A stretch of DNA of 64,000 nt from JACVRW01 sp963811055 (lineage in GTDB: Bacteria > Actinomycetota > Thermoleophilia > Solirubrobacterales > Thermoleophilaceae): NCBI GenBank assembly GCA_963811055.1, contig CAWEPQ010000001.1, forward strand, positions 744,001 to 808,000, written 5' to 3'. The notes under the pieces were generated by a model. That model saw only the letters and a list, made by a program, of their open reading frames with translations. It had not been told where the DNA came from and made no database searches. Below are positions 19,261 to 28,390 of this stretch, in pieces. Each line of letters starts with the position of its first letter. Position 1 is the stretch's first letter. The translations under genes and the position numbers were made by a program.

Positions 19261-20334
19261 CTAAGCCCCCACGAGCCGCTCGAGCGAACGGGCCCAGGCG
19301 GACAGGTTGGCCTCGCGGTCCCCTCGCTCCGACACCAGCCGCAGGTTGCGCGACGGGGCATCGCCGGAGCACAGCTCTCGCGCCCGCTGGATCGCGTCCG
19401 CCACCGAGACCGGGTCCGAGCGGGTCAGCAGTCCGGTCTCCCCGTCATGCACCCAGGCGCGGTTGGCCTCGATGTCGCTCAGCACCGGGACGGCGCCGAG
19501 CGCGAGCGCCTCGAGCAGACCCAGCGAGGTGCCGTCGCTCTCCGCGAGGCTCACGTAGACGTGGGCACGTCCCAGCTTCCGCTCGACAGCGTGACCCGGA
19601 AGCTGGCCGTGGAAGTGCACGCGGCCGGTCAGGCCCAGCTCGTCTCGCAGTCGCTCGAGCCGCGCCCGCTCGGGCCCCTCGCCTACCACGTCGCACACGT
19701 AGTCGAACCCGCGCCGCCGCAGCTCGGCGAGTGCCGTGAGCAGGAGGTCGATCCGATAGAGGCCGAGCAGGGGGCGGACGCTCGCGATCCTCGTGGTGGG
19801 ACCCGCCTCCGGCGCGTCACTGAGCTCGCGCTCCAGCGCGGCCAGCCTGGCCGTCTCGACTCCGTACTGGAAGCAGTGGACCTCGGGGGTGGATCCGTCG
19901 AGCAGACCCTCGACCGCCACGCGCACGTGTTCGCCGGGCACCGTGATCACGTCGGCCGAACGCAGCACGCGCTTGACGAGGGTGCGCATCACCGGGTTCC
20001 CGGGGGAGATCAGAACGTCGTCGCCGTGTGCGCTTACCACGAAGGGATGCATGCCGGATGCCAGGCCGAGCAGTCCGTAGCTGGTCGCGTAGTGCGCGTG
20101 GACCACGTCGGGACGCAGGCTCTTGATGAGCCGGCGGACCGGCGGGATCTTCGCCAGGTAGCCGGGCTTGCCCGGTCGCGGCGGGCCGAGGTCGTGGACC
20201 GTGTAAGCGGTATCAGGCTCGTCCGCGCGGTCGCCGCAGGTGACTACGTGGACCTCGTGGCCGCGCTGCGCGAAGAAGTCAGCCCAGCGGCGAGTGTGGA
20301 CCGAGCCGTGATAGCCGGCGAACACGATGCGCAT
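19261..20334 (-). CDS. GT4 glycosyltransferase (exopolysaccharide operon)
   Basis: 357-residue GT-B glycosyltransferase. It starts MRIVFAGYHGSVHTRRWADF, and has VVHAHYATSYGLLGL and SAHGDDVL in the acceptor domain. The donor domain shows VVGEGPERARLERL and SDGTSLGLLEALALGAVPVL (E-x7-E type). ATG at 20334 overlaps the upstream stop by one base (TGATG). Located in a run of four GT4 genes, it would add one sugar to the lipid-linked repeat unit. Donor and acceptor cannot be read. Confidence 0.85.
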   Translation of the reverse strand: MRIVFAGYHGSVHTRRWADFFAQRGHEVHVVTCGDRADEPDTAYTVHDLGPPRPGKPGYLAKIPPVRRLIKSLRPDVVHAHYATSYGLLGLASGMHPFVVSAHGDDVLISPGNPVMRTLVKRVLRSADVITVPGEHVRVAVEGLLDGSTPEVHCFQYGVETARLAALERELSDAPEAGPTTRIASVRPLLGLYRIDLLLTALAELRRRGFDYVCDVVGEGPERARLERLRDELGLTGRVHFHGQLPGHAVERKLGRAHVYVSLAESDGTSLGLLEALALGAVPVLSDIEANRAWVHDGETGLLTRSDPVSVADAIQRARELCSGDAPSRNLRLVSERGDREANLSAWARSLERLVGA

Positions 20335-21452
20335 CACCGGGGACCCCCGTTGGCGCCGTCGCCCCGAAGCGCGCCGTCGTACGCCGCCTCCACCCGGCGG
20401 ATCGCCTGGTCGAGCCCATGTCGCTCCTGCACGCGCAGCCGCCCGCTTCGCGCCCGCGCCCGCGCCTCGCCGGGATCGTCGAGCGCTTCGGCGATCGACC
20501 GAGCGAGCAGGCCGGCGTCGGGAGAGTCCACGAGGAAGCCTGCGCCGCCCGACAGGAGGTCTGGCAGGCCACCGACCGCCGTGGCCACGAGAGGCACCTC
20601 TGCTGCCAGCGCCTCGAGCGCGGCGAGCGGCAGGCCCTCCCAACGCGAGCTGACAACGGCGACGTCGAACGCGGTCACGAGGCGCGGCGCGTCGGGGCGC
20701 TGGCCCGCCCACACCACGCCGGCCTCGATGCCGAGCCGGGACGCGAGGCTTCGCAGCTCCGCCTCGCGCGGCCCGGAGCCCACGAGACAGAGCCGCACCG
20801 GACGGCCCTCGGCGCGCAGGAGCGCGACCGCCTCGAGGAGCAGTTCGTGCGCCTTCTCCGGGCGCAGGGCGGCCACGGACCCCACGACCAGCTCGGAGCC
20901 ATTCAGTCCGAGGCGGCGGCGTGCTTTCGCTCGTGGGACCTGTGTGTCGAGAAACACGCCGTTCTCGGCCACCTCGATCTTGCGGGGAGGAACGCCTTCG
21001 TCCGCGAGCGCCCGCGCCACAGACCCGGACACGCACAGCATCCGGTGCGCCGAGGGAGCGATCCAGGCGCGGTTGATGATCGCCCGGCCTCGCGAGGGGC
21101 CGGAGCTCCAGTTGTGGTCGTGCGTCACGAGCGGCACGCGGGCGGCCCGAGCGAGCAGAGCGGCCCACGCGGAGCTCGGGAACTTGTGGGCGTGGATCAG
21201 GTCCGTTTCCCGAGCGAGCTTCCAGCTGCGAGCGAGCGCGGCGGGGGACGCGCGCCCGGTCCTGCCCAGCATGGTGATCTCCACGCCGGCCGCGCGTAGC
21301 GTGCTCTCCAGCGGCCCGGCGTGACGCGTCACGAGCACATGCGGCGTGAAGCGGTCGCGGTCGAGCCCGCAGGCGATCTCGACCGCCACGCGCTCGGCAC
21401 CTCCGGCCAGGAGGCTGTCGATCATCGTCAGGACCCGAGCCGGACGCGTCAT
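20334..21452 (-). CDS. GT4 glycosyltransferase (exopolysaccharide operon)
   Basis: 372 residues. The N-terminal signature MIDSLLAGGAERVAVEIACG is classic for GT4 enzymes of exopolysaccharide loci. It is followed by HDHNWSSGPSRGRAIINRAW, the donor-domain VGSVAALRPEKAHELLLEAV, and WEGLPLAALEALAAEVPLVA with the nucleotide-sugar-binding glutamates. The ATG at 21452 overlaps the previous stop (ATGA). The C-terminal 25 residues are basic, suggesting membrane association. Specific linkage unknown. Confidence 0.85.
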   Translation of the reverse strand: MTRPARVLTMIDSLLAGGAERVAVEIACGLDRDRFTPHVLVTRHAGPLESTLRAAGVEITMLGRTGRASPAALARSWKLARETDLIHAHKFPSSAWAALLARAARVPLVTHDHNWSSGPSRGRAIINRAWIAPSAHRMLCVSGSVARALADEGVPPRKIEVAENGVFLDTQVPRAKARRRLGLNGSELVVGSVAALRPEKAHELLLEAVALLRAEGRPVRLCLVGSGPREAELRSLASRLGIEAGVVWAGQRPDAPRLVTAFDVAVVSSRWEGLPLAALEALAAEVPLVATAVGGLPDLLSGGAGFLVDSPDAGLLARSIAEALDDPGEARARARSGRLRVQERHGLDQAIRRVEAAYDGALRGDGANGGPR

Positions 21453-22567
21453 CGCGGGGCCTGCAGCTCGTCGTACAGGTCGGCCATACGGCGCGCCCAG
21501 TCGCGCAGCTCGTAGTTCCGGACGATGTGCGCGCGATTGCTCTCGCCGAGCTCGGGCCAGCGCTCCCGCTGGGTGAGGAGATAGTCGACGGCATCGGCGA
21601 TCGCCAGGGGGTCCTCGACGGGCACCGAGCGACAGCCCGCCAGTCCCTCGAAGATCTCCCGCTGGCCCTCCACCAGCGTGGCGACAGCGACGCACCCGCT
21701 CGCAAGCCCTTCCACCAGGCCGTTCCCGAAGCCCTCGGAGCGGCTCGCGGACACGAAGACATCGGCCGCCTGATGGATCTCCTCCACCCGCTCGGTGAAC
21801 GCAAGGCTCCTCACCGGCGACACCACCTCCGCCGAGGGGGCCCCGAGCGACAGGAACACGAGGTCCTCGCGGCCGCGCTCGAGCAGCTCGCGCGCGGCCG
21901 CGGCGAGAAGATCTCCTCCCTTGCGCCGCCAGTGCCAGCCCAGGTGGAGGACCACCACACTCGACTCGGGGATGCCGAGGGCCTCGCGCACGCGCCGCCG
22001 TGCCTGCGCATCCGGCCGGAACCGCTCGGTGTCGCAGCCCGCGACGACCGCGCATGCGCGGTCTCCCGCTCCGCGCGCGGCCGCCTCGCGCGCGAGCGCC
22101 TGCGTCACGGCCACGAACCTGTCGACACGGCGACCGGCCACGCCGAACTTCATGAAGTCCTTGAGCCTCCTGGCCGGGCCGCGCTCGCCGACCGGCTCCT
22201 CGAGCTCCGTCCGGTAATGCCACACCACCGGCCGGCGCCGGGCCGCCATCACGACCGGGAGGTCGTAGGTGCCGAAGTGCGAGTGCACGATCCTGCAATC
22301 CGTCTCCGCCACCGCGCTCGCGACGGTCCGGCGCGCCCGCCCGGGCGTGCGCGGCGAGGTCCGGGGGAGGAAGTGCACCGTCGAGCCGCCTGCCCGAAGC
22401 CGTTCGCACCAGGCGGCGCCACGGACGTCCTCCGGGAACCCGTACGCGGACGGCCCGCGGCCGCGCCGGCGCAGCTCCGCGTCGAGCAGCTCGAGCTGCC
22501 GGATGAACGCGCCCCCGTACGGGGCCGCGAAGTCGCAGACGTGGAGGACGTGAGCAGGCTCGGTCAC
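21449..22567 (-). CDS. GT4 glycosyltransferase (exopolysaccharide operon)
   Basis: 372 residues with GT-B layout. The N-terminal domain has HVCDFAAPYGGAFIRQLELL and IVHSHFGTYDLPVVMAARR, and the donor domain has LHLGWHWRRKGGDLLAAAA. SASRSEGFGNGLVEGLASGC carries the terminal E-x7-E-like pair. GTG at 22567 overlaps the upstream stop by four bases (GTGA). The sequence differs enough from its three neighbours that they are not recent duplicates, consistent with a repeat unit of several different sugars. Confidence 0.85.
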   Translation of the reverse strand: MTEPAHVLHVCDFAAPYGGAFIRQLELLDAELRRRGRGPSAYGFPEDVRGAAWCERLRAGGSTVHFLPRTSPRTPGRARRTVASAVAETDCRIVHSHFGTYDLPVVMAARRRPVVWHYRTELEEPVGERGPARRLKDFMKFGVAGRRVDRFVAVTQALAREAAARGAGDRACAVVAGCDTERFRPDAQARRRVREALGIPESSVVVLHLGWHWRRKGGDLLAAAARELLERGREDLVFLSLGAPSAEVVSPVRSLAFTERVEEIHQAADVFVSASRSEGFGNGLVEGLASGCVAVATLVEGQREIFEGLAGCRSVPVEDPLAIADAVDYLLTQRERWPELGESNRAHIVRNYELRDWARRMADLYDELQAPR

Positions 22568-23781
22568 GAGTCCAGCTCCCCGATCGCCGCGAGCAGCGCG
22601 GTGCTGAGGACTCGCTCCTCGCGTCGGGAGCGCGCGTAGGCCCTGCCGGCCGCGCCGAGCGCGACCGCGCGCCGCGGGTCGCCGAGCAGCGCCTGGATGG
22701 CCGTCTCGATGGCCTGTGGATCCTCCGGGGGGACCGCGAGGCCGGAGCCGATGCGCTCGATCTCGGCGGCCGCGTGGCCGTTACCGGCATAGATGACCGG
22801 CCTTCCCGACGCCATGTACTCCATGAGCTTCGACGGCATCGCGGTCTGGTCGAGCGTCGGGGTGCTCCGCACCTGCGCGAACAGGATGTCCGCGGAGCGG
22901 TAGTGCTCGAGCAGGCCCGAGGGGTTCACGTGGGCGGCGAACTCGACGTTCCGCAGACCGCGCTCGCTGGCACTGGCCTCGAGCTGGGCCCGCTCAGGCC
23001 CCCGGCCGACCACGGAGAAAGCCACCTGCGGCATCCGCTCGGCGACCGCGAGGAGCACGGCCAGGCGCTGGGCGTCCCCCACCAGGCCCACGTAGGTCAC
23101 GCGCGGCGGATCGAGCCTGCCGCGTTCGGGAGGCGCCAGGGCCAGGAGCTCCTCCGGGACGACGGCGTTGGGCACGGTCCTGACCCTCGCGTTCGGCCGG
23201 TGCGCGGAAAGCGTGGCGGCGATTCCGGGAGTCGCCGCGAGCACCAGGTCCGCGCGGGGAACGATCGACCACATCAGCCTGCGGAGCGCCGAGATCGACG
23301 CCCCCGACACCCCGGCGCTCGTCCTCGCCTCGGCGGCGTAGTCCCAGGTGATGTCCCGCACGTCCCAGACGAAGCGCGCCCCCCTGAGCCTTGCCAGCGC
23401 GAGGCCTGCCGGCCCGAGGAACATGCTCGGCGAGGACGTGAGCACGAAGTCGCAGCGCTCGCCGAGCCCGCGCCCTGCCAGGCGCGTGGCCATGCGCAGC
23501 TCGGCCGTGGCCCGGTGCGCGTCCGAGGCACAATGGGGCTCGAGCCTGTCCCGCCGCTTGATCTCGTAGCGGCGTTCGCGGTCGAGGTCGGCTACGGGCA
23601 GGTGGGCGTAGTCGGCCGCGCTCGGATACCCCGGCTCCAGCGTGGCCACCGTGACGTGATGCCTGGTCGCCAGCGCGCCTGCCATCGCCGCCATCCGCTT
23701 CGCGCCGGCGTACGGCTCCGGCGGAAAGAACTGGCTGAGCACGAGGAAGCGGTGTGAGCTCTCCACTGCCATGGCGCTCAC
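22564..23781 (-). CDS. GT4 glycosyltransferase, WcaI-like (exopolysaccharide operon)
   Basis: 405 residues. It begins with HRFLVLSQFFPPEPYAGAKR, the motif of WcaI-like transferases, followed by RFVWDVRDITWDYAAE and a donor domain with VTYVGLVGDAQRLAVL and KLMEYMASGRPVIYAGN. GTG at 23781 is preferred over ATG at 23772 because GTGA overlaps the upstream polymerase stop, matching every other junction in this operon. Probably transfers one sugar to the lipid carrier-linked chain. Confidence 0.8.
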   Translation of the reverse strand: MSAMAVESSHRFLVLSQFFPPEPYAGAKRMAAMAGALATRHHVTVATLEPGYPSAADYAHLPVADLDRERRYEIKRRDRLEPHCASDAHRATAELRMATRLAGRGLGERCDFVLTSSPSMFLGPAGLALARLRGARFVWDVRDITWDYAAEARTSAGVSGASISALRRLMWSIVPRADLVLAATPGIAATLSAHRPNARVRTVPNAVVPEELLALAPPERGRLDPPRVTYVGLVGDAQRLAVLLAVAERMPQVAFSVVGRGPERAQLEASASERGLRNVEFAAHVNPSGLLEHYRSADILFAQVRSTPTLDQTAMPSKLMEYMASGRPVIYAGNGHAAAEIERIGSGLAVPPEDPQAIETAIQALLGDPRRAVALGAAGRAYARSRREERVLSTALLAAIGELDS

Positions 23782-25169
23782 CAGAGCGGCCGCGCCACGG
23801 AGTCCCGTGTCGCGACGCCGAGCATGATCGGCCCCAGCGCCAGCAGCACCCACAGCGGCCGGTTGGCGGAGTTGGGGACGAACGTCGCCGCGGCCAGCAG
23901 AGCCAGGCTCGCGATCGTCACCGACTGGGCAAGGACCACGAGGTCCCGCCTGCCCGCGCGCCTGAAGCGCTTCGCGGCGAGGTGACCGCTCCGCACGCAG
24001 ATGGCCACCACCGCGATGAGCAGCGCCAGTCCGCCCACGCCCATCTCCGCGAGGAACTGCAGCCAGATGTTGTGGGCGTTCTGCGGCTTCTCCACGAGCA
24101 TCTCCACGTGGTCGATCGGCCCGACGTCACGCGAGTAGCTTGCGGACTCGGCCACGAAGCCTCCCGGGCCGACCCCGAGCAGCGGGTGGTCGGCGGACAT
24201 GTGGACCGCCACACGCCACAGGTCATTGCGGCCGCTGCTGCTGCTCGGAGAGATGTCGGAGTCGCGTCCCAGCCCCGCGAAGAGCACCACTGCGCCGAGG
24301 ATCGCGGCGCCGGCGATCACCGCGGCGAGCAACCGCCGGCGCTTCCTGATCGTGAACAGGATGAAGGGGAGCACCATGGCCGCGGCGATCAGCCCGCCGC
24401 GCGACTGGGCGGCGACGAAACCGGCCGCCAGCACGGCGATTGCCACGGCGACGAGCGCCCGGGCGGGCAGGGAGCGCCAGGCCGCGAAGAGGCCGCAGGC
24501 GACGAAGGTCGCCGCCAGGGCGAACCCCGCCAGGATGTTCGGATCGCCTTCGAGGCCCCGAAGCCGCGTGGGGTCGGGGTCCCACGACGAGCCCGGAGGA
24601 AGCATCTGGATGCCCGCAAGCCCGGCGCCGACGCTCAGCGCGGCGCCCGCCACGAAGCACGCCATGACGACCTTGACGTCGCGGGGGGTGTGCAGGGTGG
24701 CGACCATCAACGGAAGGACCGCCGCCGCCGCGATCCATGCGCGGATGTCCGTGAGCGCGCGATCGGGCGCGACCGCCCATGCGAGCGACAGCAGCATCCA
24801 GAGCCCGAGGGCGCCGAGCGCGACGAACAGCCAGCGCTGCCGGCGCAGGGCCACGACGCCGGGGCCGCGCACGTCGAAGAACGCCCGGATCGCAACCAGC
24901 CCGACCATCGCGAAGAGGGCGTCCTGGACCTGGTTGAAGAACGGGACCTGATTGACGAAGGCGAGGAAGACCAGGAGACCTACTGCAAGCGGCAGGTCGA
25001 GCACCACCGCCGCGAGGAAGACGGCCAGCGCCAGCAGGGCGAACACGGCGGACGGGCGCACCGCCAGGACCGCGCCGAGGGCGACCGCCGTGGCCAGCCC
25101 CGCCGCCACGACACCGGCGCGCGGCCACCTGGTCCCACCCCGGACCGGGACCGCTGCGAAGCTGCTCAT
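23778..25169 (-). CDS. O-antigen ligase/polymerase family protein (Wzy_C domain)
   Basis: 464 residues with about 11-12 membrane segments and a central periplasmic loop. The region GLEGDPNILAGFALAATFVA and a later loop SGRNDLWRVAVHMSADHPLL, with GVGPGGFVAESASY, match the Wzy_C/WaaL superfamily pattern. It would polymerise or ligate the repeat units flipped by Wzx. Both ends overlap neighbours by four bases, so it is co-expressed with the chain-length protein upstream and the transferases downstream. Confidence 0.8.
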   Translation of the reverse strand: MSSFAAVPVRGGTRWPRAGVVAAGLATAVALGAVLAVRPSAVFALLALAVFLAAVVLDLPLAVGLLVFLAFVNQVPFFNQVQDALFAMVGLVAIRAFFDVRGPGVVALRRQRWLFVALGALGLWMLLSLAWAVAPDRALTDIRAWIAAAAVLPLMVATLHTPRDVKVVMACFVAGAALSVGAGLAGIQMLPPGSSWDPDPTRLRGLEGDPNILAGFALAATFVACGLFAAWRSLPARALVAVAIAVLAAGFVAAQSRGGLIAAAMVLPFILFTIRKRRRLLAAVIAGAAILGAVVLFAGLGRDSDISPSSSSGRNDLWRVAVHMSADHPLLGVGPGGFVAESASYSRDVGPIDHVEMLVEKPQNAHNIWLQFLAEMGVGGLALLIAVVAICVRSGHLAAKRFRRAGRRDLVVLAQSVTIASLALLAAATFVPNSANRPLWVLLALGPIMLGVATRDSVARPLW

Positions 25170-26467
25170 CGCGTGGCGACGTCGACCGGTGGCCGGGCCG
25201 CCCGCCGGACCTGGGGCGATCCGCCCTGGCCCATCAGGATGGTCCCGAGGAGGCCCTCGCCGCTGCGCTCGAGCAACGCGCAGAGCGGCCTGAGCGCGCT
25301 CAGCCGGGTGTGTCCCACGCGTACCACGAGGATGGTCGCGTCCACGACGTGTGTCAGCGCGAGCGCATCGCTGCTCTCCGAGAAGGGAGCGGTGTCCACG
25401 ACGACGAAGTCGGCCTGTTCGCTTGCGTCCGCGATCGCTTCGGGCGCATCGTCCCCCGCGGCCACGTTGACCACCGTCACCGAGTGACCGGCTTCCTGGA
25501 GGGCGAGGGCCAGACCGGTGGCGGCGGTGGTGCGCCCGTCCTTGGCCGCGGCGCTGACGAGGAGGACCGTCCCACCGTCGTCGAGTCTCAGCTCGACCTC
25601 TGCTCGCAGCGCGTCGAGAGCGTCGCGCTCGTCCAGACGGAGGCGCTTCAGCGATGGAGTACCGGGGCGCAGCCGCCGCCCGAGACGAGGCACGCGCGCG
25701 AGGACCGGCAGACGGGAGACGCGCGCCAGCTCCTCGGCGTCCCTCACCCGCGGGCTGAGCGACTCGAGCACGAGCGCCAGGAGGGCGCCGAAGCCGAGGC
25801 CGACGACGAGCGCGACCGCCAGAAGGGGGGCGCGCCCGAGATCCGCCGGCGCGCTCGCCGTGGTGGCGGGCTCCAGGAGCCTCAGCGTCGGGTCGACGCC
25901 TCTGTCGTACGCGGCGTCCAGCCGGTTGATCCGCCGCGAGAGGTCGGTCCAGGTGCTCGACTCGTAGCGCTCCGACCGTCGCCGCTCGATGGTCTGGTCG
26001 ATCGCGGCCCGGAGCAGCCGCCGGGCGCTCTCGGCCTGGATCGCCAGCGCGACGCGCGCGTACTCGTTCGCAAGGCGTCTGGCGGAGCCGGGATCCTCAG
26101 CGGTCGCCGTGACGCCGATGACGTTGCTCTCGCCAACCGGCTCGACGCTGACCGACGAGGCCACGTCCGCCCGGCTCCGGCCCAGGCGCCTGGCCGTCGT
26201 GGCGGCGGCGCCGTCCGTCTCCAGGGTGCCCGCGATCGTCTGGCCGTCGCGAGTCGGGTCCCCGGTGCTCATCAGCAGGCCGACGTCGGCCAGGGCTTCG
26301 TCGTACGGCGGGATCGGAGAGGCGACTATCCGCGCGCGCGCCTCGTATTCGGAGTCGCGGAGCGAGAGCAGCCCGGCACAGGCGGCCAGCGCGGCGAGGG
26401 CGGCGGCCGCGAGCAGCCACCAACGCGCCCTTATCGCGGAAAGATAAGGACGGAGAGAGTTGTCTAC
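25166..26467 (-). CDS. Wzz-like chain-length protein fused to degenerate BY-kinase domain
   Basis: Polysaccharide co-polymerase. Layout: TM1 (WWLLAAAALAALAACAGLL), extracytoplasmic coiled region with ESARRLLRAAIDQTIERRRS, TM2 (LLAVALVVGLGFGALLALVL), then a cytosolic P-loop-like domain. That domain keeps Walker B (FVVVDTAP) but the Walker A equivalent reads AAKDGRTT, lacking the GK lysine, and there is no C-terminal Tyr cluster; kinase activity is doubtful. The only ATG (26272) would delete TM1. In-frame sequence upstream is open to 26520 without ATG, GTG or TTG. GTA at 26467 (after GGGGA) is my best guess for the start, which is unusual. Confidence 0.7.
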   Translation of the reverse strand, partial: VDNSLRPYLSAIRARWWLLAAAALAALAACAGLLSLRDSEYEARARIVASPIPPYDEALADVGLLMSTGDPTRDGQTIAGTLETDGAAATTARRLGRSRADVASSVSVEPVGESNVIGVTATAEDPGSARRLANEYARVALAIQAESARRLLRAAIDQTIERRRSERYESSTWTDLSRRINRLDAAYDRGVDPTLRLLEPATTASAPADLGRAPLLAVALVVGLGFGALLALVLESLSPRVRDAEELARVSRLPVLARVPRLGRRLRPGTPSLKRLRLDERDALDALRAEVELRLDDGGTVLLVSAAAKDGRTTAATGLALALQEAGHSVTVVNVAAGDDAPEAIADASEQADFVVVDTAPFSESSDALALTHVVDATILVVRVGHTRLSALRPLCALLERSGEGLLGTILMGQGGSPQVRRAARPPVDVATR

Positions 26468-26544
26468 CGCTTCCCCGCCACCGTTAGGTGCGCCCCAGTC
26501 GTTGTTAATGCCGATAAGTCAACGGTGAACGAGGTTTGGCCAAT

Positions 26545-27444
26545 ATGAGCAGGGCTTTCGGGGGGCTCCGGCGCTTCCTCAGCACGACCTTCGGGGAGCC
26601 CCTCGGAAGCCGCATCGACCCGACCGGCGTGCGCGGCTACTACGTGGATCTGAGCGTCAAGGCGAGCGATTCGGCCCAGCCGCCCGACGGTGGGCTGCCG
26701 GCCGCCGTCTGCCAGTGGGGCCTGGGCGCCTTCGAGCGTCACCTGGCGGGAGAGGATGGGGACTGGCTCGCCGCCGCCGTGGGCTCCGGCGAGTGGCTGG
26801 TGCGGGAGCAGAGCCGGAGCGGGAGCGACGAAGGCGGCTGGGTTCATCACCGGCCAATGCCGCACACCTTTCCCCTCGAGCCTCCCTGGCTGTCGGGGCT
26901 CGCGCAGGGGCAGGGCGCCAGCCTGCTGGTACGGCTGCACCTCGAGACCGCACGCGGCGAGTTCGCCGAGGCGGCGAGGCGCGCGCTCTTGCCGCTCGCG
27001 GTGCCGAGCGGCGAGGGCGGGGTCCAGGCCCTGCTCGACGGCCACCCGTTCCCCGAGGAGTATCCGACGGACCCGCCGTCGTTCGTCCTGAACGGCGCGA
27101 TCTTCGCGCTCCTCGGCTGTCGCGACGTAGGCGCCGGGCTTGGTGACGAGGGGGCCGAGAAGACGTTCCGCGACGGCGCCGCCGCGCTCGCCGCGAGCCT
27201 GGATCGCTGGGACACGGGCTACTGGTCGCGCTACGACCTGTATCCGCATCCGCTGGCCAACGTCAGCAGCGCCGCGTACCACCGGCTTCACATAGACCAG
27301 CTGACGGCGCTGCACATGCTGGCGCCGCACCCCGAGTTCGCGGAGACGGCGGCCCGCTTCGAGCGCTACCGCGCGTCGCGTCGGGCACGGGCGCGCGCCT
27401 TTGCGGCCAAGGCCGCCTTCAGGCTACGCGTGCCTCGTCGCTGA
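26545..27444 (+). CDS. D-glucuronyl C5-epimerase C-terminal-like protein
   Basis: 299 residues, cytosolic, no signal peptide. The central motif HPFPEEYPTDPPSFVLNGAI and SRYDLYPHPLANVSSAAYHR with LHIDQLTAL match the catalytic C-terminal domain of heparan-type glucuronyl C5-epimerases, which convert glucuronate to iduronate in a polymer. ATG at 26545 is preferred to TTG at 26536 because GAGG lies about ten bases before it. It stands alone on the plus strand between two minus-strand exopolysaccharide operons and overlaps the epimerase end by 26 nt. A role in modifying uronates of the polymer is inferred. Confidence 0.7.
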   Translation: MSRAFGGLRRFLSTTFGEPLGSRIDPTGVRGYYVDLSVKASDSAQPPDGGLPAAVCQWGLGAFERHLAGEDGDWLAAAVGSGEWLVREQSRSGSDEGGWVHHRPMPHTFPLEPPWLSGLAQGQGASLLVRLHLETARGEFAEAARRALLPLAVPSGEGGVQALLDGHPFPEEYPTDPPSFVLNGAIFALLGCRDVGAGLGDEGAEKTFRDGAAALAASLDRWDTGYWSRYDLYPHPLANVSSAAYHRLHIDQLTALHMLAPHPEFAETAARFERYRASRRARARAFAAKAAFRLRVPRR

Positions 27445-28390
27445 GGATGTAGCCCCCGGCGGCGCGCGTCCAGTCGAACTGAAGGGCGAGGCCGGTCTCG
27501 AGGTCCACGGCCGGCGCGAACCCGAGCTCGCGGCGCGCGCGCGTGGTGTCGGCTCCGGTGCCGCGCACATCCCCCTGCTCCTGGGCGGCCCGTTCGACGC
27601 GCAGGGGCCTCCCCGCGAGCGCCTCGATGATCCCCATGGCCGCGTCGAGGCGGACCTGCGACCCGCCGCCGATGTTGAACACGCGCCCGGCGACGGGAGC
27701 GATCGCGGCCGAGCGCACGGCGGCCACGACGTCGTGCACGAACGTGAAGTCGCGCGTCTGAGCGCCATCGCCGAAGACCTGCACGGGCTCGTCGCGAAGG
27801 ATGCGCGAGCAGAAGATCGAGAACGCCATGTCCGGCCGCTGGCGGGGGCCGTACACGGAGAAGAAACGCAGGGACACCGCCTGGACCCCGTAGTTGTCGT
27901 GGTAGAGCTGACAGAGCTGCTCCGCCGCGAGCTTCGTGCAGCCGTACGGGGAGAACGGCCGGGGGGTGACGGACTCGGCGGTGGGAAGCTGCTCCGCCTG
28001 TCCGTAGACGGACGACGACGAGGCGAACACGAAGCGCTTGTGCGGCCACTGCTTGGCCGCCTCGAGCAGATGCTGGGTGGCGAGCACGTTGTTGAGCAGG
28101 TAGGTCTCGAAGCGGCTGCCCCAGCTGCTCCGGACGCCGGGCTCGGCGGCGAGGTGGAACACCACGTCACATTCGTCCACGAGATCGTCGAGACGGCCCC
28201 GGCTGAGGTCGATCGGAACGAACTCGAACGACTCCCACTGCCGTGCCGCGTGCAGGTTTCGGAGCTTCTGGGCGCGGGCGTAGTTGTCGTGGAAGCAGTC
28301 GACCCCCACCACCGTGTGCCCGTCGTCGAGCAGGGACTCGGTCAGGTGCGAGCCGATGAAGCCGGCGCAGCCCGTGACGAGCGCGCGCAT
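27419..28390 (-). CDS. NAD-dependent nucleotide-sugar epimerase (UDP-glucuronate 4-epimerase-like)
   Basis: 323-residue extended SDR. The Rossmann motif is GCAGFIGSHL at residues 8-17. SSSSVYG and YGCTK supply the catalytic Ser/Tyr/Lys, and RFFSVYGPRQRPDMA is the substrate-loop signature. VDCFHDNYARAQKLRNL resembles enzymes acting on UDP-glucuronate. It would supply UDP-galacturonate or a related sugar. Its ATG overlaps the stop of asnB by one base (TGATG). The convergent C5-epimerase-like gene overlaps its 3' end, an arrangement that fits joint use of uronic acids. Confidence 0.8.
   Translation of the reverse strand: MRALVTGCAGFIGSHLTESLLDDGHTVVGVDCFHDNYARAQKLRNLHAARQWESFEFVPIDLSRGRLDDLVDECDVVFHLAAEPGVRSSWGSRFETYLLNNVLATQHLLEAAKQWPHKRFVFASSSSVYGQAEQLPTAESVTPRPFSPYGCTKLAAEQLCQLYHDNYGVQAVSLRFFSVYGPRQRPDMAFSIFCSRILRDEPVQVFGDGAQTRDFTFVHDVVAAVRSAAIAPVAGRVFNIGGGSQVRLDAAMGIIEALAGRPLRVERAAQEQGDVRGTGADTTRARRELGFAPAVDLETGLALQFDWTRAAGGYILSDEARVA

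Noticed and set aside
19261..21804. Single 847-residue minus-strand protein
   Set aside because: The first part is antisense-like low-complexity Arg/Pro sequence. The real glycosyltransferase starts at ATG 20334, overlapping its neighbour.
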